A stretch of DNA of 64,000 nt from Sycobia sp. Sy_11 (GCA_018907035.1 JACCIC010000293.1:124001-188000); one strand, 5' to 3'. Shown: positions 1 through 14,070, counted from the stretch's first letter. The notes: generated from the letters alone by a model not told the origin. Numbers and translations are program-made.

Positions 1-536
1 AATTAGCCGTACAAACACATCTACACGTATCGCCCAAGGTAAATGCGTCAAAGCTTTTATAATTGGCCCGTAATGGCCGAGGATCGCGTTAATCGCGTCC
101 CTGGGAAAGTTTCAGTTTCAGAGAGGGCGTTGGGCGCGGGGTATTCGCGCTTTATAATTATAAAGCCGAATCCCCGCGGTATTAAACACTTAATTATACG
201 CGTCGATCCGACGATGACACCGCGGTCCGATGCGCGCGTGCACCGACACGCGGAGTAGCTAGAGAGAGAGAGAGACAGACAGAGACTCTAACGCCAAGCT
301 ACCTTTACAGTAATATATATGTATATATATATATATACACATATATATGAAAACGCGTGTTTACAACGCGCGGAAACCGCCGTGTCTTTAACGATCTCCC
401 GGGCGCGCTCGCCAGCGACCCTCGTTAAAAAGCCGTATAATATTATCGTCAAGGGCTGGAAACGGAGCCGCGCGGGGGCGTTAAGGGCACGCGTTCTCCG
501 CGGGAGGACCGTTTGGTTTTTTCTTCTTCTTCTTTC

Positions 537-560
537 CTTTTTTTTTTTTTTTTTTTTTTT
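537..560. repeat. Poly(T) tract
   Basis: About 24 T after a TTC-rich stretch. It could be an old retroposon tail, but no element body was recognised. Confidence 0.8.
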
Positions 561-652
561 AATATTTATGGAAATTCGTCGTTCGACACGGTACTTTGGC
601 GGGGCGATTCCGTGCACTGCCGTAAAATTGCACTATTAGAATTCGGACTTCG

Positions 653-654
<2 letters not shown>

Positions 655-684
<30 letters not shown>
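655..684. repeat. (GA)n microsatellite
   Basis: About 14 GA units. (GA)n tracts in insect promoters can bind GAGA-factor-type proteins; nothing here shows that this one does. Confidence 0.85.
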
Positions 685-1461
685 TTAAAAAAAAGGAAGG
701 ATTGTACGAGATTCGTAAGGATATGCCTATATATCCTGCTCGGCATGGCGCGCGCATTAATAACCGGGATTTATTTGAAAAGGGTAAAAGGATATTTTTG
801 ATCGTTTTAATAAATTGCACGCTCTTCAATATTAATTATTTACAAAGCCTGTTTACCGGGCCTCGGGGTAATGGATTTTCATTTTTCCAAATGATCGCAG
901 GATTTCATAATGGCACCGCGTTTAACGCGCGATCATGTCCCCTGCCGTGCGCGCACTTTCCATTGCGAGGAAGATATTTCGGACAGAACTAAGTTTGCGG
1001 GCCTCTAACGGATTTGTACTTTTCTGGGAATCCGGTGGGGACAGGAGGCCGAGCTTATCGGCCGACGAGAAGAACCGCTCGCCAGAACGTCAGTCCCGTG
1101 CGCGATTTCTCGATAATCGCGCGGGACGAGCCGCGTACTTTTCTCGATTACGGGGCCCTTTTGCGTAGGGCCAAATTCGCCGTATTCATCAATCTCCATC
1201 GACCCTCGGGAAAATTCGGTTTCTCCACTCGCCGAGCGCCCTTTATCTTCGCATATGGGTTTATTTACTCCCGTATCAAATGTTTATTTCTGTCCACGAG
1301 ATATCTTTTGATATGAATTTCGCGCGGTCTTAGCTGTACAGCGAAATCATTTCGACTAGGCCGCCGCAAACTTATTTGTGTTTTCGTTCAATATCTGTAT
1401 TAGGAATATGTCTATAGTTGATTGTTATATATGGAATAACGTTTGTGCAATCATGAATGAA

Positions 1462-1482
1462 GCTTTGCTTTGCTTTGCTTTG
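1462..1482 (+). repeat. (GCTTT)4 pentanucleotide repeat
   Basis: Four consecutive GCTTT units ending in G. This is the only clear pentanucleotide array noticed. Confidence 0.8.
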
Positions 1483-2424
1483 AATTAGATATCTGCAAGT
1501 AATTTTGCAGTTTTAAGAAAAGGAGTTATAACGTATTAATTTCATTACTAAATTTGAAATTACAATCTTTTTTTCTATAAAAACCATAACTCCTGTTCTC
1601 ATTGAATGCAATTAAAATTTCTGATATTGTAAAACTATTTAAACATTTGTTCTATTTATTTTCGTTGATATTTAATATTATTTTGGTATTTAATATCAAA
1701 GATATTAAGTATCGTTAATACATAAAATGAAAAAAAAAAATAATAATTAAAAAATTTCATATGGAGATTTGGGTTTTTATGCCGAGAACGACGATCATCC
1801 AATCATTTGTAGAATTGGCTCGGACAATCAAACGAAATTAATAATAAAATGAAAATTCGGTACATATTTTAAATAGCATTTGATTCATGACTACTTCAAT
1901 CAACTTCAAAGATTTGCTGATAATTACACGAATACTTCATATTATTTATAATAATATATTTCATCCGCAAATATTATATCTATAAGTACGTTATATTTAG
2001 TCGTAAAGATTATTATTTAGCAATTCAAAAATACTTTTCGTTATTTCTTTTACTAAAACAAAATGTAGGAAGCATGAAGCTGATGGAGTAACCGATTGAT
2101 TAATAGATTTCTTGCTGTTAAAAATTTAGAATTTATTTTACGCTTATATAGCCAAATGATTCACATAAATCCAATAAAAATATCATACACATTGTCATGG
2201 AACTTTTGACGCAACATTGAGCAGTGGCAACATTGAAAATGGAATTTAAAAATTTATATTACAAAATCAGAATGTAAAGGATCTCTAAAAAAAGTAAATG
2301 GAATTTTTCCTCTACACAATAAACTTGCGTATAGCCGAAAAAAATTCCCTAACCTTTTTTTCTCTTTTTTTCATTAACGAAAGGGGGAAAGACAAATGTT
2401 ATATCATCCTCTTTCATAGCCTAT

Positions 2425-2426
<2 letters not shown>

Positions 2427-2471
<45 letters not shown>
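2427..2471. repeat. (TA)n microsatellite
   Basis: About 22 TA units in AT-rich DNA. Confidence 0.9.
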
Positions 2472-2474
<3 letters not shown>

Positions 2475-5118
2475 GATAAAAATAAATCTACTCCGTGGCC
2501 CCGTCCCAAAATATTACTTACACCCCATAAATATTGAGGTGGGCGCAGACAAAATCTTCCCAGGATAGCGATTCCTTTAAACAGCGCCTCTATAAATTTT
2601 TTTCGGAGGGGGGGGGGCGGGCAAAAAAACCAAAGATCCAACCTCCCTCGAATAAAGTTCAGCCCCCTCCCATCCTTCTACCTGGGTTTTAAAACGAATG
2701 TATGCCGTATTGTCGATCCCTACAGCTAAAACTCCTCGAAGCACCCGGTGTTTAATCCTTGACTTTGCCGCTGAACTTTCTCTCTAGAATTTCATTGAGA
2801 AATTCATACATACTCTTAGCTGTTTAAATTGCTTCGACTGAGAAATCCATCTTCTGTGGAATAATATTCAATCTGATTCTCGTGCACAGTATTGAAAGAA
2901 GTCGGCGCTTCTAAAAGCATGTAAAAGGCTTTCGAATGCATACGGAGAGGTCTGAGAAATGTTAGGTTTACTAGTATACGAATTTAATAAATGATTTGGG
3001 CATCGTTTCTTATTCTAGTATACTAGATAAGCTTGAACAATTTAGATATTCCTTAAATCTAATTCGTTGGATAGCTTGACAGTTTATATATATCATTCAG
3101 AAAGCGGACGATTTGTGACACAGATAATGTACTACCTCCATTTGTTACCGTCAATCTCCGTATAGCTCTCAGGACACAGGACTTGACTCTCCCTCTCTCT
3201 TTATCTCTCTTGTTGTCAATAGACCGTGATAAGATAAAGGACAATCGGAATAGAAGCGTGAAATACGCGAAAAATTTTCAACTCGTTATATACAATTCCG
3301 TTACGAGTACATCGAACAAAACGGAAGTCATTTTTCGCTGGATCATTTCTAATTACGCTAGTGTCAGCGTATCAAAAACTAAATCTCTCGCTGAGAGATA
3401 ACTTTCTGCATAACCTGCATAGCCCCCCCCCCCCTGAAACGAGGGAGAAAACTGAAATTCATGTTTAGGATTCAGCTGTGCCTTTTCAAAATACGTTAAC
3501 AAGCGTGGACTGGCGTGGGGATCGAAGCAAAGGTTTTGTCAGGACAGACATTGATAGGTAGTTATAATAGTAAATCGTAATATGCAAATGTTAGAATCCA
3601 GACTTCTTTGATATGGATGCCACCTTCTCTACGCTGAATCTTTTGACGAAGAGTCCGCAAGTATCGCCTATCTATTTTAGTGAACGTTCACCTTATAGAG
3701 ATCGATTACCTCAACACAGATAACTTTGCTTCACTCTCTTAGAGAGATCATATAATATTTGTATGTAATAAAACCAGCTCTCGTATCCTCTATGCTATCT
3801 TCAAAAAAACACGAACATTATTCTTAGAAATTATCCCTTTTAGAATGTCACCATTACCACTGATTTGTTTATTTTTGTTTATTACTCATTAGTGAAGCGT
3901 GAACATGTCTTAAATTAGAGAAATTATAGAGCATATCGCTATATATTTCGAATAAAAATTAATCTGAACTAGCGCGTTCTTTGTACTCTCTATGTTTATA
4001 TTGAACGGTTTCATTTAGAAACTAATGCCGTACTTCCAGCAATAGAACATTATGAAATAGAGGAATTGTTTCAATATTTGTATATCTATCTATTCCTGAG
4101 AACTAGGAAATTCATTGTCTTCATCCATTATTAATGGATGTACGAGTTTTTGACAAAGCGCCATTTTAATTTCTAGTTTGATACGTATGCTGCAAACTAA
4201 ACTTTATTTAATCGTATTTCCCAAATATTAAGAAAAGTTTTAATAAAAAGTTTGGAAATATCATTGCTATATATTGAGAACAATGATTTTATTTACCGAA
4301 AAATACAATACTAATTGGACTACTAGTGGAGGGGCCATGGATGCAAGCATGCGCTATTGAAATTTCTATGAAAATAATAATTCAAATATTGCAAATATGA
4401 TACCGTGATGCATCTAAAACAATGTAAAAAAATTTTTTTTGTCTTTTTTAAAACTTATCTTTTATATATAATTTACCTCTATGAATTTATCTCTATATAC
4501 AAAGAATTCTAAACTTTCAGGACATTTCAGACATCTTACTTTCCAGTGCTGCCATCAGCGTTAAAAGTCACGGTTCATTTATTATCTTGAATGAAAGATG
4601 AACATTGAAAATGGGCAGACAAGCAATAAAGCAATAAATCAAAGCTTGTTATAAATTGGGTAAAATTTTTATCAAAACTGATCAAATTATAAAGTCAGCG
4701 TAATTCACTCTTCAATATGTCTAATCAAACTAAAGCTGAAGAAAATCATCATTATAACTGTTTCAAGTCGGACGAGAGAACTTGGAAGTCGTCGAAAATT
4801 CAAACCGATCGAAAGATACTATGGACTACGAAAACGCGGAAATTGTGTAAAATTCTAAAAACCAAAAAAGAACTGACCTTTGACTACAAATACGGCACCC
4901 ACATTGTTTTCCGCTCGCTTTATTAAAGCAACACGAACCGGTGAACATTTCGCCTTAACATTGGACCGTGTTATTTTTTTTTTCGAATACCATTCTTCAG
5001 CCAAGAAAGGAAATCGCTAGATTCCATACGAGAGAAACTATTGTGCGGCCAATCAATTAATTTTTCAAAAACTAGTCGCTATAGTTTTCATTGTAATTGA
5101 ATTAACCTAAAACTTCCA

Positions 5119-5121
<3 letters not shown>

Positions 5122-5174
<53 letters not shown>
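5122..5174. repeat. (TA)n microsatellite at GC-island edge
   Basis: About 26 TA units about 100 bases upstream of the GC island at 5.28-5.85 kb. Confidence 0.9.
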
Positions 5175-5175
<1 letters not shown>

Positions 5176-5453
5176 CTGTACGACAGAGCGTATAGAAATG
5201 AAGTTTTCCATCTATATATCAGCTTCCTCGATCTGAGATGTCGCCCTATATACAGCGACTCAACGGCCGCACGTACACACACTCCCGGAGTCGCGCGCGC
5301 ACACGCCTAAATCAAAGATCTTCAGGATCGTTGCACGAGGCGGCGCTCCATCCGAGACACCTCGGTTAATTTATTAATTCCAGGAGCTCAGGCCGGAGGT
5401 AGTCGTAGCTCGCGCGCGCTCGCCCCGCCTCCTTCAATATTTATACGCGAGCG

Positions 5454-5474
5454 CCCCCCCCCTCCCCCTCCCCC
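5454..5474 (-). other. G-quadruplex-type motif (minus strand)
   Basis: The + strand has C9, T, C5, T, C5, so the minus strand carries G5-A-G5-A-G9. That satisfies the four-run G3+ pattern with one-base loops. It sits in a GC island between two TA arrays. Confidence 0.55.
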
Positions 5475-5537
5475 TCGGGGGTATACGGGAGAGCCGCAAG
5501 CGCCGGGCCGTCGCTCTTTCGCCTCCGCACCTCCCGC

Positions 5538-5567
5538 GGGGGGTGGGGATCGTCGGGGCGCCGCGGG
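5538..5567 (+). other. G-quadruplex-type motif (plus strand)
   Basis: The G runs are G6 (5,538-5,543), G4 (5,545-5,548), G4 (5,555-5,558) and G3 (5,565-5,567), with loops of 1, 6 and 6 bases. This meets the usual G3+N1-7 rule. It lies 64 bases from the minus-strand motif in the same island. Confidence 0.55.
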
Positions 5568-5848
5568 TGTAAACCGCTCGTCGGCGGGGGGTTGTTCCTG
5601 TATTTTTACCCGCAGAAACACGCGGAGCGTACATCGTGGAAGCAAACCGAGCTGCTCCGCGCTAAATGACGGAATTCGCCGTAAATTTTTAATGACCCCG
5701 AGGAGCTCGATAGATCTTCGTCGGGTCGGCGGGTAGAGGTGGAGGGTGGAGGGAGGGCAAGCGTGCGGGGAGCAGAGCTGCCGCGCCGCTGCATTTGCTG
5801 ATGCGCCTCTTCCCTGAGAGAGGTTTAGTGGGGCCCGTGTTTCGCGTG

Positions 5849-5849
<1 letters not shown>

Positions 5850-5898
<49 letters not shown>

Positions 5899-5916
5899 GC
5901 ACACGCGCGCGCACAC
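5850..5916. repeat. (TA)n then (CA/CG)n at GC-island edge
   Basis: About 23 TA units followed by CACGCACACGCGCGCGCACACAC. It closes the GC island at 5.28-5.85 kb on its right side. Confidence 0.9.
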
Positions 5917-7643
5917 ACATAGATACGTGTTTTCTTAGGAGTAATTTCTACAGACAATAGAGTTTTGGTATTTGTCGATGGCTGGATGCCGATGATATAA
6001 TTTTCATGGTTGATCCTTAGCGTAGTCCTTCGAACTTTATGCATAAGAATTTATGAAAAATTAATTATTGCAAGTGTAAATTAGAAACAGAATTAAAACA
6101 AGTGTACAAACCTGTATTTTTAGCTTTGAATATTCAAGGATTTGTAAGCAAGGTTGGTATGGAATGAAATAAAGTCAGCGTTGCCACTCTTGTTACATTA
6201 TTCATGGAATTAAAATTATAAATATTTCAAATGACTGTAAATATTATAGAAACTTCTAGTACAATTATAAAAAAAAAACAAATATACGAATTAATTTAAT
6301 AAGAAAAGAAAAATGTAAATAGAAATGAATTGAGTTCATGTAGCTGTCGGATACTAACAGCCAGATGTGCATGCGTATAACTACTTAAACAAACGTTACG
6401 AATATTGCAATCGCATTGTAGTGAAATATTTTTAATCCATCATTCATTTATGCTTTTTACTTCACATCAAGAACGCATGATACTTTTTAAAAAGGATCTT
6501 TGATAAAATCCTGATAATAGAATATTAAGAACATAATCATTATATGAAATCGTGTTAATTTTGTACACGTTCCATACTTTGGTATAATAAATTAAATTTG
6601 CGGTTTGCTTTTGAAATTTAAATATTTTTCAATATTTTTAATCGACCAATTCGTAAGCAATCTTGTCACTATTTTCCGGCGGATGTAAGGAAACAAGACC
6701 TACATCAGAAGACAAACAAATTTACCAAATGAAATCTTTTGATTCAGATATTGCTTAACGTCTCGTTCGTTTAAAACTATGAAATATATACGTATATATA
6801 TTAAATATTTACACAGTTGCTTAATTCAATAGCCGGGCCTTTCGTTGGAGGAATAATCGAAGTCTCCACTGGTTGATCCAATTATTACGAATTTGCTTAG
6901 TGACAAACCTAAATTACGTAACCTTGAAAGTCCAGATCACGTTTTAAAACTGAATATTAGAAAAGATTTTACGATTTCTACTGATCTGGATGATTTATTT
7001 CGCTACATCTGAGAAAAAGTTTCAAATTACAACTGTTCTTCTTCAATTGTTAAAAAGAACGAGCTGCTGCAAATTTTTCTTCGCCTGCTACAGATTTATT
7101 CTCAAAAGTCCCATTTCCTAACTTTCATACTATCGTGCCTTGAAAGTTTTTTTTTTTTTTTTTTTGAAATCCTGTAAGAAATGGCAAGAAAAATTGTAAC
7201 GTACTTTTGTTTAAAAAAAAACCACTCAAACTTAAAAATTATGCTACTGAATAAAAAGACTGCAATTTATCTGAGTTTTATTAATAATTCAGCTCTAAAG
7301 TATGACCTTGAATTTCAACGGCACATAATTCGTGTTCACGAAAAATCTCATGATACAGTATTAAAAAGTAGAAACTTTCAGTAAAAAAAAATATATATAA
7401 TATGAATAATAAAATTCGCTACGACGCAACGTTCTGAACATGATAATGAACCTTACTTTTGCGTAATTTTTCAACGCCCACGTGGAACCGAACGTAGTCA
7501 GCGAAAATTAATTTCAAAATTCGTACAGAGTAACTCAGGCGAAAATATTAAACGATACATATTTGTTTTATTTTTAAATAATTTCTTTGATTATTCATTC
7601 GATATTGGAATTGTGTAAAAATCCAATCCCGATTTGAACGAAG

Positions 7644-7663
7644 CTTACGTAAGCATGACGTCA
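7644..7663. promoter_or_regulatory. Paired bZIP-type palindromes (D-box and CRE)
   Basis: CTTACGTAAG (7,644-7,653) contains TTACGTAA, the full palindrome bound by PAR-bZIP/E4BP4-type factors (vrille and Pdp1 in flies). TGACGTCA (7,656-7,663) is a perfect cAMP-response element for CREB/ATF factors. Their centres are 11 bases apart, about one helical turn. The site lies in AT-rich DNA with no recognised gene nearby, so function is only an inference. Confidence 0.35.
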
Positions 7664-10456
7664 GCGATCGGCTTTATATGTACAATCTATACAGAAGCTT
7701 AATGCACTATAATAATTCAAGCTCTACGAATTCATAGCAGAAGCATCGGATTATTAGCATCACAAAAGGCATTACGTGTTTTTAATTACAGTTTAATTAA
7801 TAAAGCATTTGGTGATTATTAATACTGGATAATACGATTGACTTGTGTCAATGCTGCAAGAATGCAATGTCGAGAAAGTCTCGAACCTCTGGGCCTATCC
7901 CACGATTTTATATATAGTATATCTATTTATAATACATGTTATCAGTGACGTTAAGCATACATGATATCGGCTCATAAATAGGATGTTACACTAGAGTCTA
8001 CAGAAAATTTTCTTAAAAAAATAAATCTAACGAATAAGAAAACTGTCAAATAAAATTGATTGTTTTACAATAAGCTATCATTCAATAAGAAAATGTTTGA
8101 AAAAAGTACTGTTTTTTGAAGAAAAAATGCCTATAGGCTATAAGGGTATAATTTTGTAGCGCAGCGTGTATGATGTCGTTTTGTTTCTCGGAGAAATCTT
8201 ATCAATGCAACGTATGTAATTGTAGCCAATTAGACGAACTTATCCCTATAGGTCAACGTTGCTCTGTTTTCTTGGCATCCTATTGGCGGCACAATGTCAC
8301 TAAGAACGATGGGGGAGGGGGGTGTAAATTGGACGTCGGACGATGTTTTTGCAATTCGCACCGTATAAATATCGCTCCGTGGTCGTAGAAAACAGCAGTG
8401 AACGACGCACAGTAGGCAATCGACCGCTACAGTCACCAAACGAGTTGCATACTTACGTATAGCATCGCTTGAAAAATTCTAATGTTAGAGAGAAGAAGAA
8501 CTTTTCAGTTTTCACGGTAATCCAACATTGTCTCGAAAATAATAATTAAAGCCCTATACCTTTTATCATACTTCGGAACATTCAATATTTTGTAATAATT
8601 TTTTTTATTATTTATCTTTATCTGTCTAACCAAACAAATATATCTAGAAAACCAGGGGTGAAACAACCGCGGCTGTCGGGGATATCAAGATACCTCATAC
8701 TCTTCTATGTCTGCCCAGTAGGGGGTGTCCAATAATATACATATATATTTATTTATTTACTGAAAAAAAATTTTCCGATATGAGGTAAATATTTATTTGC
8801 CTTTATACCAAATAATCCATTTTCTTAAATTCATAAAATATTCATTAGATATAAAATGACGTCGTTTGATTTAATTCGATTCTTCTTGCATCAAATAAAA
8901 ATTTCCTTTATTTAAGAAGCTACTTTTTCAATTTAAGAAAATACTTTAGTTTGCACAAAACAAGAAACTATTTACTATTCATAACGAACATGTTTTTTTC
9001 AATGTAGAGAAAAAAATTGATGATAAAAAACCTCGAAGCGATGAAATTTTTTCAAAATTCGCCCGACTATGCTGAAACTATTGATTGAAAAAAAAATTTT
9101 ATTTAGAATTCATTTAGATATCTAAAAAATTGCTATTTCCCGCAAAAAGTTGCAGGTAATACGCAAAATTAATTGAATTAATATCCTTTTGAGTATTGTA
9201 AATGACAATATTTTCATAGTCGTAAGGCATCGAGCGATTTATTAGTAAAAAATCCGTATGGAAAAACTAAATTTGGGGATACAAAAAATATTGATCTGTA
9301 ACAGACAGCAATCGTGTTATCCATTGTTTTAGGTATTTTGACAACCCCTGGCGGTGGCACTGTGATACTCGTTCCCCAAGGCTTGGATAATTCTTGAAAA
9401 TCAGGCGACCTACAATGAGAAACCATTTTTCCTTTACTTTTCACTTTCGAGTCCTGAAAGCTAGATTTCGAAATGCTTCACAAAGGGCCGTGGGACGAGA
9501 GACGCTGTATTTATACCACGATCATAATCAATTTACATGGTCTCGTCTGCGACTTGACGCGAGCGTTTCTCCATATCGGATAATTTTCTGAAAGTAAAAT
9601 CTTGCAAAAAGCCACCCCAAGAATTTGCGCTAGATGAGTAAATTTTTGATTTAGCATTCCAACTATTGTATATACGCTGTAAGTGTGGAGATGGGAGAAC
9701 GTGCTTGACAATGAAAAGACTTTTTTTTACAAATTATTACACACAACAGACCTCTCTTTACAAATATAAAAAAATTTTTTAAAAATTTTTTCAGAAACGA
9801 ATAAATCCTAATCCTAAGCCCTTCATATAAAAATAGAACGCAATACCGATCGATTTGATTAATTATTTATTTCAGAAATATGAATATGAACGTAATGCCA
9901 TCAATTTTTACAACCCCATATTTTTAAAATAAATTGAGCTCTAATGTCTACAGCGTAGTTATCCAGTTTATTAACAAGCTTAATCTGAGGCCGTTCTTCA
10001 GACGAATCGAAAGTCCTTTATTTACGTTCTTACTATTGATTTTGAATTTTTATTATCCATATAGAATCGCCTTACTATTATGCACATTCTATATTTTATT
10101 TTCCATCAAGGCAATAAAAATATTTTAATTTATCAAAAATCATAATACTCTTAATTTATTTCATTTTCATTTATTAGAAAACGTTAGTTTTTAGAAAACG
10201 TTTATCAAAAAATTTTTTTTTTTGGAAATCTTTGAAGGATCATTTTCAAAAATTTATTGGTAATTTATGTGCAATACTAAAGTGTTTCATTAAAGTCCTT
10301 AATTCCGATATTATCGCGTATGTCGTACAAGACCGTAACATAAAAATGCTACATCGATGAAAATTTTCCTACCTACGAGGATACCGTTATGTAGGTATAA
10401 CATTTGAATAATAAGTATAATCCGTACAATCCTGCGTTTAAGAATTTATGGTTGTG

Positions 10457-10557
<101 letters not shown>

Positions 10558-10752
10558 TTCTCGTTTCACTTTACGTTACTTGTTACGGGCTTCGGGAACG
10601 TCTCTCCAAAATCATGTCAATTAAAATTTATGCTCGCATTTAACTTACGTTTGAACGAAGATTGAATTATGGATTGCAAAACTCGCGTCGTTCCTCGACT
10701 CACCTGGAATTCAAATATAGACATTGATATTAATACATATAGAATACATATA

Positions 10753-10754
<2 letters not shown>

Positions 10755-10788
<34 letters not shown>
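10755..10788. repeat. (TA)n microsatellite
   Basis: About 16 TA units. Confidence 0.85.
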
Positions 10789-10790
<2 letters not shown>

Positions 10791-12130
10791 ACATGTTTAA
10801 ATATACAATTTAAATTTAATAATATATTAAAGTAAGAAGAGTATTACATCCAAAACTGCACATCAGTTTTCGGAATCGTATGAAGTTTGGCATTAATATC
10901 GGTTCTCTCCAATATAATGAATACACACAAGTGTTGAACGATGTTCTATGTTATAAGAGCCAAAAAATTATCTTAAAATTGTTATTTTGAGGTCAGTATG
11001 ATGTAAGGATATTTTTTAGTTCTTCTATAATAGTTTATTGTAAAGACCGCGTAATACATTGATTTCTTCTGTACATACGTTATTATTTTCGTTCGAATCA
11101 TAAGTTTAATCGGCTCATAATTTACTAAAGAATCAGTCATGTCGCATTGAACGATTGCTACTACTGCGCGCGTACGTGTAGATTTAGACGTGATGGAACA
11201 TTCGCAAAAATTAAAGCACGTTCGATATTACCTCATGTTCTAATAATATTATTCATAAGTTGATCAATTATAATAACATATAATAAATCATAATAAATTG
11301 ATACATTTTTCAACAAATGTTATAGATAATATGGTATTTTATATGAATTTCTTAAATGATGTAATAGAACGTCGAGAAATGAACAAATTTATAGATAACC
11401 AAAATTCTTTGGCAACTTACAATTGGTTAGAACAAAATTCATTAACATCTTATGTTTATACATTATTTGATTTAAAATAATATTCTTTTAGACATGTATA
11501 CAGCTCGATTTAACCGTGACCTATGCCACATAAAGACTTACTCGAAAGGCTCGTTTCTTTATCGATAAATTTGCATTATGTTTACTAATTATAAAATTAA
11601 AATTTATAAATTTATGATGTTTTAATTATACGTCTATATTTTTTCGTAAATATTGTGCTTTTGATATTAATATCGATGAATATTTTCTGCCTTGATAAGA
11701 ATCATTGTCACGGCCCATGTTCGCGATCATAATTGGAATCGAAATTATCAGTCGATATTCAAAATTAACGTAAAAACAAAGATGTCATGAAAATTCAGCT
11801 GGATTGTTGTCGTTATTCTAAAGATTTTAACTTTGATATTTAAAATCCATTATGCTCGCAATTTAAAGTGTTTTTATTATAGAAAACATGAAAAGACGGA
11901 AGTCTAAAATAACTCAAATTTTAATAGTAATTCGTTATAAGAAAAACATGATATTTTATTAAAAAAAGGCCAGATTTTATTCATACAATACTCATTCGCT
12001 CCTTTAGCGTGATCGAAACAAAGTGCTCGCATGCATTTTAAAGATTATACGGATATACTGTTGAAGACAAAAACATATACGATCAACTGGTAAAGTATAA
12101 CATGGTTATATTATTGCAGGCTTCCATTGC

Positions 12131-12132
<2 letters not shown>

Positions 12133-12176
<44 letters not shown>
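12133..12176. repeat. (CT)n microsatellite
   Basis: About 20 CT units with one interruption, 85 bases before the 16-base palindrome. Confidence 0.9.
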
Positions 12177-12260
12177 GGTCGAGTGAAAACGCTCGCTCGT
12201 AAAGGGAAATTAATTTTCACGTGCTCGAAAATACCACTCAATTATTAAATCAATGTAAAA

Positions 12261-12276
12261 CGCGCACGCGTGCGCG
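12261..12276. other. 16-base perfect palindrome
   Basis: CGCGCACGCGTGCGCG is its own complement and stands out as an all-GC word in AT-rich surroundings. It contains the MluI-type ACGCGT core. It may reflect CA/TG-CG low complexity or a protein site. Confidence 0.6.
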
Positions 12277-12349
12277 AAGTACGCGCGACTCGATGTTCGA
12301 CAAACATTGATTGTATAGTTCAATATAAATGTTTCAAAGGGTCCTGAAG

Positions 12350-12369
12350 AGCCCTCGTGCGCGAGGGCT
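12350..12369. other. Perfect hairpin, 8-bp stem and tetraloop
   Basis: The arms are AGCCCTCG and CGAGGGCT, with a TGCG loop. The hairpin lies 73 bases after the palindrome at 12,261. There is no T-tract to suggest a terminator. Confidence 0.6.
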
Positions 12370-14070
12370 AAATTAAACTTTTATCGATGATAAACGAAAT
12401 TTATACTTGTTTTTTTGATATTGTGATTCAACTATATATTGTGTTATATTATCAAGATATTCGAATATTCTATGTATTATATAGAACGGATGCTTAGTTT
12501 TCCCGCGATAAATAAACATCTAATTCTCAATGTATTGTTGTGTAGCTAGCTGTATTTGGAACACGATCTATTCGCAAACGATCAGTTTTTAAATCAGTAA
12601 TTACATAGTCATTTTTTGTGTATATAAAGTTTATCCTCTATACATACAAAGAAATGCTTACTAAAGTTGATTTTATTTTATACTCTGCCACTTATACCGT
12701 TGTCCAGTAATTGAACCGTGATACTGTATAATTTAATAATTCTATCACTAAATACGATAATGATTCTGTAATGGCGCAAAGTAAGCTTTTCTATAAGTAA
12801 CTGTATAAATCTCAACCATAAACCATTGATCAAATTAATAATTATTATTGCACTTTATCGAGAGGATATAAATTTTGTAAAGCTCGCCAATTATTATGGA
12901 CCACACGGAGCAGTTTTATTGCAGTATTGCCAAAATTGTACAGATTACGATTACGAACTATCCAATGTATATTCGAGATATTGTGAAATACAGATGTACA
13001 TTTCATGGACTCGATAATCTGAAGGATCTTAATATTTTTTTTTTAAGTTTACTTTAAGCGTAGACAAGAATAATTATATCGCGCATGCAAAAAATAGAGC
13101 GACGCTCAATGGGCCAGAAAACGGGGATAAATTAAGTCTATACCATCGACTAATTGGAAATCATCAAAGTCGCCCTTAATTCAACATGTTTAAGGGCGTA
13201 TATGTAATACTTACCGATAAAAAATGTACATAAATGAAAAAATATTTATTTCAATGAGATATGAAGATTTCAATAACTATATATCTAATTTCTCTAAGCG
13301 AATTAGAAAATGTTACGAATTTTATGAGAACTCTATAATTTTCAATATGACATTCTATTCTCTAATTATTATTAGTACCTCGTGCATTTGTTTAGCGAAG
13401 CACCAAAATACTTTTACACGGTGTCAATCGGTTGTGTAGATTTTTCAGAATTTTTTACACTCCATACGTAGCCTGATCTATACAGGCATAGTTTAAACTG
13501 TACTTTTAAGGGAACAAAATTGTTATTACGAATCAAAGCAATCGGTTTCAGAAACTACGATCCAAGGAGGTACTGTAAATAAAGAAACATTAAAGAACGT
13601 AATCTCGCTCTGTGCGCAGTCTCTGCTAAGACGTAATTATCCAACCACCTACGTTGACTTCATAGAATCACCGAAAATCTGAACTCCAGTGAAGCAACAA
13701 CTCGTCTATACCAGGGGATGTTCAAACATCTAAAGAAAATAGAGATATTAATAAATACAGTCAATCAAGGGTGAAACTTGCTTATTTGCCCGAATGTCTT
13801 TTTTTTATATACCCATTTTTATTAACAAACAGCTGCGTTAATCCATATTTTTTTAATTCGTTCTAAAATACTTTTTGCGCCATGACACAGTGTGAAAACA
13901 TTTAGCCGTTATTATCACAATGTGATTCTTAAATAAGTTTTTAGCCTCGCAGAAAAATTTCTAATATAATAGACTATTTACTTCGAAATTGATAGATTTT
14001 ATTCAAATAGCCGCCTCGTTCGCGCAGATTCATACTTAAATTTGTTTCCGAATAATCGAAGCTGCAATTT

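Larger units (their letters stand above)
1..1320. other. GC-mixed, non-coding
   Basis: CpG-containing sequence with overlapping open frames in several frames, none recognisable. The GA tracts and a poly(T) are listed separately. It could be the edge of a promoter region left of the window. Confidence 0.4.
1321..5110. other. AT-rich, no gene seen
   Basis: Short chance frames only. A near-perfect AT hairpin (TTGATATTNAATA arms) is at 1,665-1,699 and a 12-C run at 3,423-3,434. The 69-codon lysine-rich frame at 4,717-4,926 resembles no family I know. Confidence 0.5.
5275..5849. other. GC-rich island
   Basis: CpG-rich, with open frames on the minus strand that contain proline, arginine and alanine runs and differ in every frame, so a coding call is unsafe. 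It contains two G-quadruplex-type motifs and is bracketed by TA arrays. It may be a promoter or a 5' exon. Confidence 0.5.

Noticed and set aside
5388..6044. 218-codon minus frame
   Set aside because: It crosses a TA array (YIYIYI) and a G-rich island. Other frames in the same island are also open, and no motif is visible.
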